This document shows positions 6,833 through 9,145 of a stretch of DNA of 9,145 nucleotides, one piece after another. Below the pieces are notes generated by a model. The model saw only the letters and a program-made list of their open reading frames with translations. It ran no database searches and was not told the origin of the DNA. The DNA comes from Pseudomonadota bacterium (GTDB taxonomy: Bacteria; Pseudomonadota; Alphaproteobacteria; ATCC43930; CGMCC-115725). Location: the NCBI GenBank assembly GCA_021790295.1, contig JAJYIC010000081.1, positions 1 to 9,145 on the forward strand, read 5' to 3'. The position numbers and the translations under genes were made by a program. Within the stretch, counting starts at the first letter, position 1. Every line of letters begins with the position of its first letter.

Positions 6833-7252
6833 ATGGAAACCCCGCGCAGCGGCGAGCACGGTTTTACCCTTCTCGAACTCCTCGTCGTCCTTGCCATCCT
6901 CGGTTTGCTTATCGGCCTCGTCGCGCCGAGAGTGCTTCATGTCCTCGGCCACGCCAAAGTGGAGATCGCGCAGCAATCGATCGCCCGGCTCGACAGCGTC
7001 CTGCAAATGTACAAGCTCGACGTCGGCTCTTATCCGACGACCGACCAGGGGCTGCAAGCCTTGCTGACGCGCCCGCAGGGGGTTCGGCATTGGAACGGGC
7101 CTTATCTCAAAGGCAACAAGCTTCCGCAAGACCCGTGGGGCCACCCTTTCGTCTATCGCAGCCCGAGCGAGAGACCGGGCCACGGTTATGATCTCCTTTC
7201 CCTCGGCCCTTCGGGCAAGCCCGGAGGAGCGGGAGAGATCGAAAACGAGTGA
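6833..7252 (+). CDS. gspG: Type II secretion major pseudopilin GspG
   Basis: From ATG 6833 this is a 139-residue prepilin-like protein. The leader is 10 residues ending in Gly10, with cleavage by prepilin peptidase expected before Phe11. The mature N-terminus FTLLELLVVLAILGLLIGLV has the assembly Glu at +5 and forms the hydrophobic helix. GspG-specific motifs follow: YKLDVGSYPTTDQGLQAL (60-77), WNGPYLKG (87-94), LPQDPWGHPFVY (97-108) and GYDLLSLG (118-125). GspG subunits build the pseudopilus that pushes substrates through the secretin. GAGG (6821-6824) lies 8 bases before ATG 6833. GTG 6800, with AAAGG at 6786-6790, would give a 21-residue leader and is also possible. The C-terminus is short and lacks the usual aspartates of the calcium loop. 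The gene stands alone on the plus strand, converging on gspK with 12 bases between stop codons. Confidence 0.88.
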   Translation: METPRSGEHGFTLLELLVVLAILGLLIGLVAPRVLHVLGHAKVEIAQQSIARLDSVLQMYKLDVGSYPTTDQGLQALLTRPQGVRHWNGPYLKGNKLPQDPWGHPFVYRSPSERPGHGYDLLSLGPSGKPGGAGEIENE

Positions 7253-7264
7253 CCGGAAAGCCTC

Positions 7265-8101
7265 TCAGCCGAAACGCACCTTGCGCGAGAGAACGACATA
7301 GCCGCTCGGCAAAAGCGAGCCGACGCGGGCGATAAGGATGGTCGTCGCCCGCGCCCCTCCGGGCCCCTGCGCCGCCGCCTCGATGCGCACCGTGAGAAGA
7401 AGGGGGAAAGCCGCAGGCAGTCCGAGAGGAGGGGTCGCCGCGTTTGCCGCTGGGGCGAGCGCCAACGCCGCCGCGACCACCCGGTCGGCCGCGCGCGGAT
7501 CGGGCTCCGCCTCGCCGTAAAGCGTCAGATGCGGGCGGATCGCGGCGAAAACCCTAGGGGTCATGCCGATCACGTGAGAGAGTTCGCCCAAGGTTTCGAG
7601 CGGCTGGCCGGGGGGCCCGTAATCGAGGCCCGCGGCGCGGTAGCGGGCGAACGCCGCCTTTTCCCCTCCCGGCGCCGGGTTTCGTCCGACCCACTCTTCG
7701 ATTGCGCTTGCCAGACGCCGGGCCGTTTCGCGATCGCTGCCGGTCACCCGCATCAAGGCTTCGAGAAGCGCTTCGGGGGCAAGGTTCGGGTTGATCCGCC
7801 CGGCCTCGTTGCTCAGGGAAACGCGCACGCGGCTGGAGCCGACGACGAGGAGATGGGCCCCTCCGCCGGGCTGCCAGCGCCCGGACTCCTCGGGGTTCAA
7901 AAGATCGAAGATCGCTTCGAAAGCGGCGCCGTCGGCAGCCGCTTGCGCGGCCCCGTTGGAGACGAGATTTTGCGCGATCTTGAGTTCGGTGCGGCTGCCG
8001 GAGGTCAATTCGGCGATGATCAAAGAGAGAAGCGCCATCGTCCACAAGACGATCAGAAGCGCAAAACCGCGGTTGCGAACGGGAAGTCTTCGTTCCGGCA
8101 T
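7265..8101 (-). CDS. gspK: Type II secretion minor pseudopilin GspK
   Basis: This 278-residue protein starts at ATG 8101 and reads leftward. A basic leader (Arg4, Arg5, Arg9, Arg11) ends in Gly12, with cleavage expected before Phe13. The hydrophobic helix FALLIVLWTMALLSLIIAEL follows. The +5 residue is Ile rather than Glu, which is characteristic of GspK, the tip subunit. Other GspK features are AQAAADGAAFEAI after the helix, NEAGRINPNLAPEALLEALM, an SAIEEWVGRNP segment and a GELSHVIGM segment. With GspI and GspJ it should cap the pseudopilus, and the missing Glu5 fits a tip position. It is somewhat shorter than the 300-330 residues typical of well-studied GspK proteins. It follows gspD with a 4-base gap and no strong ribosome site of its own, so it is probably translationally coupled to gspD. 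Confidence 0.87.
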   Translation of the reverse strand: MPERRLPVRNRGFALLIVLWTMALLSLIIAELTSGSRTELKIAQNLVSNGAAQAAADGAAFEAIFDLLNPEESGRWQPGGGAHLLVVGSSRVRVSLSNEAGRINPNLAPEALLEALMRVTGSDRETARRLASAIEEWVGRNPAPGGEKAAFARYRAAGLDYGPPGQPLETLGELSHVIGMTPRVFAAIRPHLTLYGEAEPDPRAADRVVAAALALAPAANAATPPLGLPAAFPLLLTVRIEAAAQGPGGARATTILIARVGSLLPSGYVVLSRKVRFG

Positions 8102-8105
8102 CGGC

Positions 8106-9145
8106 TCAAAAGCCGTTCGGATTCGCCCGTCCCTGAGGCGGCAGCTTTTTCAGTTCCGCAGGCACGAGAGCGGCCCCCGAAAGCTCTTTGCGCAGATCTT
8201 CGGTGAGGGCGCGGGCATCGCGTTGATCGTGGACCACATGAGGGGTGATCAGAACCAGAAGCTCGGTGCGCTCCCGGCTGTTCTGTTGCGAAGAGAAAAG
8301 AGACCCGAAAATCGGAATGTTCCTGAGCCAGGGAATGCCGCCGTTGCTTTCGGTCGCATTGTCGCGGATGAGCCCGGCCATACCCACCGTATCGCCATCC
8401 TGGACGGCCACGCGCGTCAGGAAAACCTGGTCGTTGAAAGTCGGAGACCCGGTCGCCGTGTTCGCGGCCGGAGGGGCGACCCCGCTCACCTCCTGCGAGA
8501 TGTCGAGGCTGACGAGGCCGTCGGAATTGACGCGCGGGGTCACCTGCATGATGACCCCGGTCTCGTGATAGGTGATGCTGTTGACGACGGGAGCGCCCGT
8601 CGTCAGCGTGCTCGTCGCGGTGCCGGTCAGGACCGGCACCTGCTGGCCGACCTGGAGCCTTGCCGGCTCGTTGTCGAGAACCATGACCTGCGGCGCGGAA
8701 AGCACTTTGACTTTGGTCATCTGCGCCAGGGCGTTCAAGACGAACTGCTGGCTTTTGCCGATGACAAAGCCCGGAAAGTTGTTCTGGAAGAGCGCGCTTT
8801 GGCCTTGGCTGAAGGCGCCCGAAACGGCGCCGATGCGGAACGCCCATTGGGTTCCGTATTGCAGGCTGCTGTTGAGGTCGACCTCGGCAATCGTTGCCGA
8901 AATCAGGACCTGAAGCGGGATGACGTCGAGCTTGCGCAGCATCCCGCGGATGACGTCGTATTCGCTCGGCGTCGCATAGATCAAAAGCGCGTTGTTGCGC
9001 GTGTCGGCGATGATGCGGATGCGGTTCTTGGCTTCGGTGCTCGTTGCGGTCACGGGCGACAACGGCTCGGTGGCCGCCGAAGCGGCGCCGCCTTCCGCCG
9101 GATTGGTCGGCGCCTGCGTATTTCCCGAAGGAAAGGCGAAGCTGG
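8106..9145 (-). CDS. gspD: Type II secretion secretin GspD (C-terminal part)
   Basis: The gene enters from the right edge and stops at TGA 8108-8106, so 345 C-terminal residues are visible and the start is outside. Order in the visible part: a low-complexity Ala/Pro/Thr/Gly/Ser stretch, an N3-type repeat (RIIADTRNNALLIYATPSEY, then a helix ending in LRKLD), then the secretin barrel. Barrel motifs are SAPQVMVLDNEPARLQVGQQ, VPVLTG, ITYHETGVIMQVTPRVN, the membrane-lip motif GGIPWLRNIPIFGSLF, and RTELLVLITPHVV near the end. GspD forms the multimeric outer-membrane channel of type II secretion. The tail after the barrel is about 35 residues (RDARALTEDLRKEL...), with no obvious long pilotin-binding domain. 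The low-complexity stretch before N3 is a common variable loop of GspD. PilQ or other secretins are less likely because gspK follows immediately and gspG is adjacent. An in-frame TTG at 9062 is internal, since the frame stays open to the window end. Confidence 0.9.
   Translation of the reverse strand, partial: SFAFPSGNTQAPTNPAEGGAASAATEPLSPVTATSTEAKNRIRIIADTRNNALLIYATPSEYDVIRGMLRKLDVIPLQVLISATIAEVDLNSSLQYGTQWAFRIGAVSGAFSQGQSALFQNNFPGFVIGKSQQFVLNALAQMTKVKVLSAPQVMVLDNEPARLQVGQQVPVLTGTATSTLTTGAPVVNSITYHETGVIMQVTPRVNSDGLVSLDISQEVSGVAPPAANTATGSPTFNDQVFLTRVAVQDGDTVGMAGLIRDNATESNGGIPWLRNIPIFGSLFSSQQNSRERTELLVLITPHVVHDQRDARALTEDLRKELSGAALVPAELKKLPPQGRANPNGF

Noticed and set aside
7208..7227. 8-bp stem near the end of gspG
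   Set aside because: It contains a G-U pair, has no T run on either strand, and is explained by Gly/Pro codons of the conserved C-terminus.
7529..8206. 225-codon plus-strand open frame opposite gspK
   Set aside because: It has no recognisable domain and lies opposite a gene with a clear prepilin leader and GspK motifs.

Overview
The window is GC-rich DNA with tightly packed genes, C/G-ending codons and several GTG starts. Together with the gene content this fits a proteobacterium, most likely an alphaproteobacterium. That placement is inferred from style and protein families, not from a marker gene, and I cannot resolve it further. No RNA gene, insertion sequence, CRISPR array or attachment site was seen.

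Left part (1-5331, plus strand). The end of a DUF35-type OB-fold protein gene enters from the left. A 159-bp intergenic region follows, holding a 14-bp palindrome of the FNR/FixK form (TTGA-N6-TCAA) and a terminator-like hairpin. Next comes a four-gene operon matching E. coli ybhGFSR in order and in protein features: a membrane-fusion protein, a double ABC ATPase and two ABC-2 permeases. These four genes overlap or lie within 8 bases of each other and should form one exporter: MFP in the periplasm, two permeases in the inner membrane, and one ATPase protein supplying both nucleotide-binding domains. The substrate cannot be read from sequence.

Middle part (5332-6698, plus strand). A short-chain dehydrogenase/reductase resembling the dihydropteridine reductase (QDPR) branch is followed by a single-domain universal stress protein with the ATP-binding version of its motif.

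Right part (6699-9145). These are type II secretion genes in an unusual layout. gspG (major pseudopilin) lies on the plus strand. It converges, with 12 bases between stop codons, on a minus-strand gspD-gspK pair (secretin and minor pseudopilin), and gspD runs off the right edge. GspD forms the outer-membrane channel, and GspG and GspK belong to the pseudopilus beneath it. The other T2SS genes (E, F, H, I, J, L, M) are not in the window.

I found no clear new multi-gene system. The points most worth checking are the FNR-like box ahead of the exporter, the complementary degeneration of the two ATPase domains, the QDPR-like reductase without the usual catalytic serine, and the rearranged T2SS locus.
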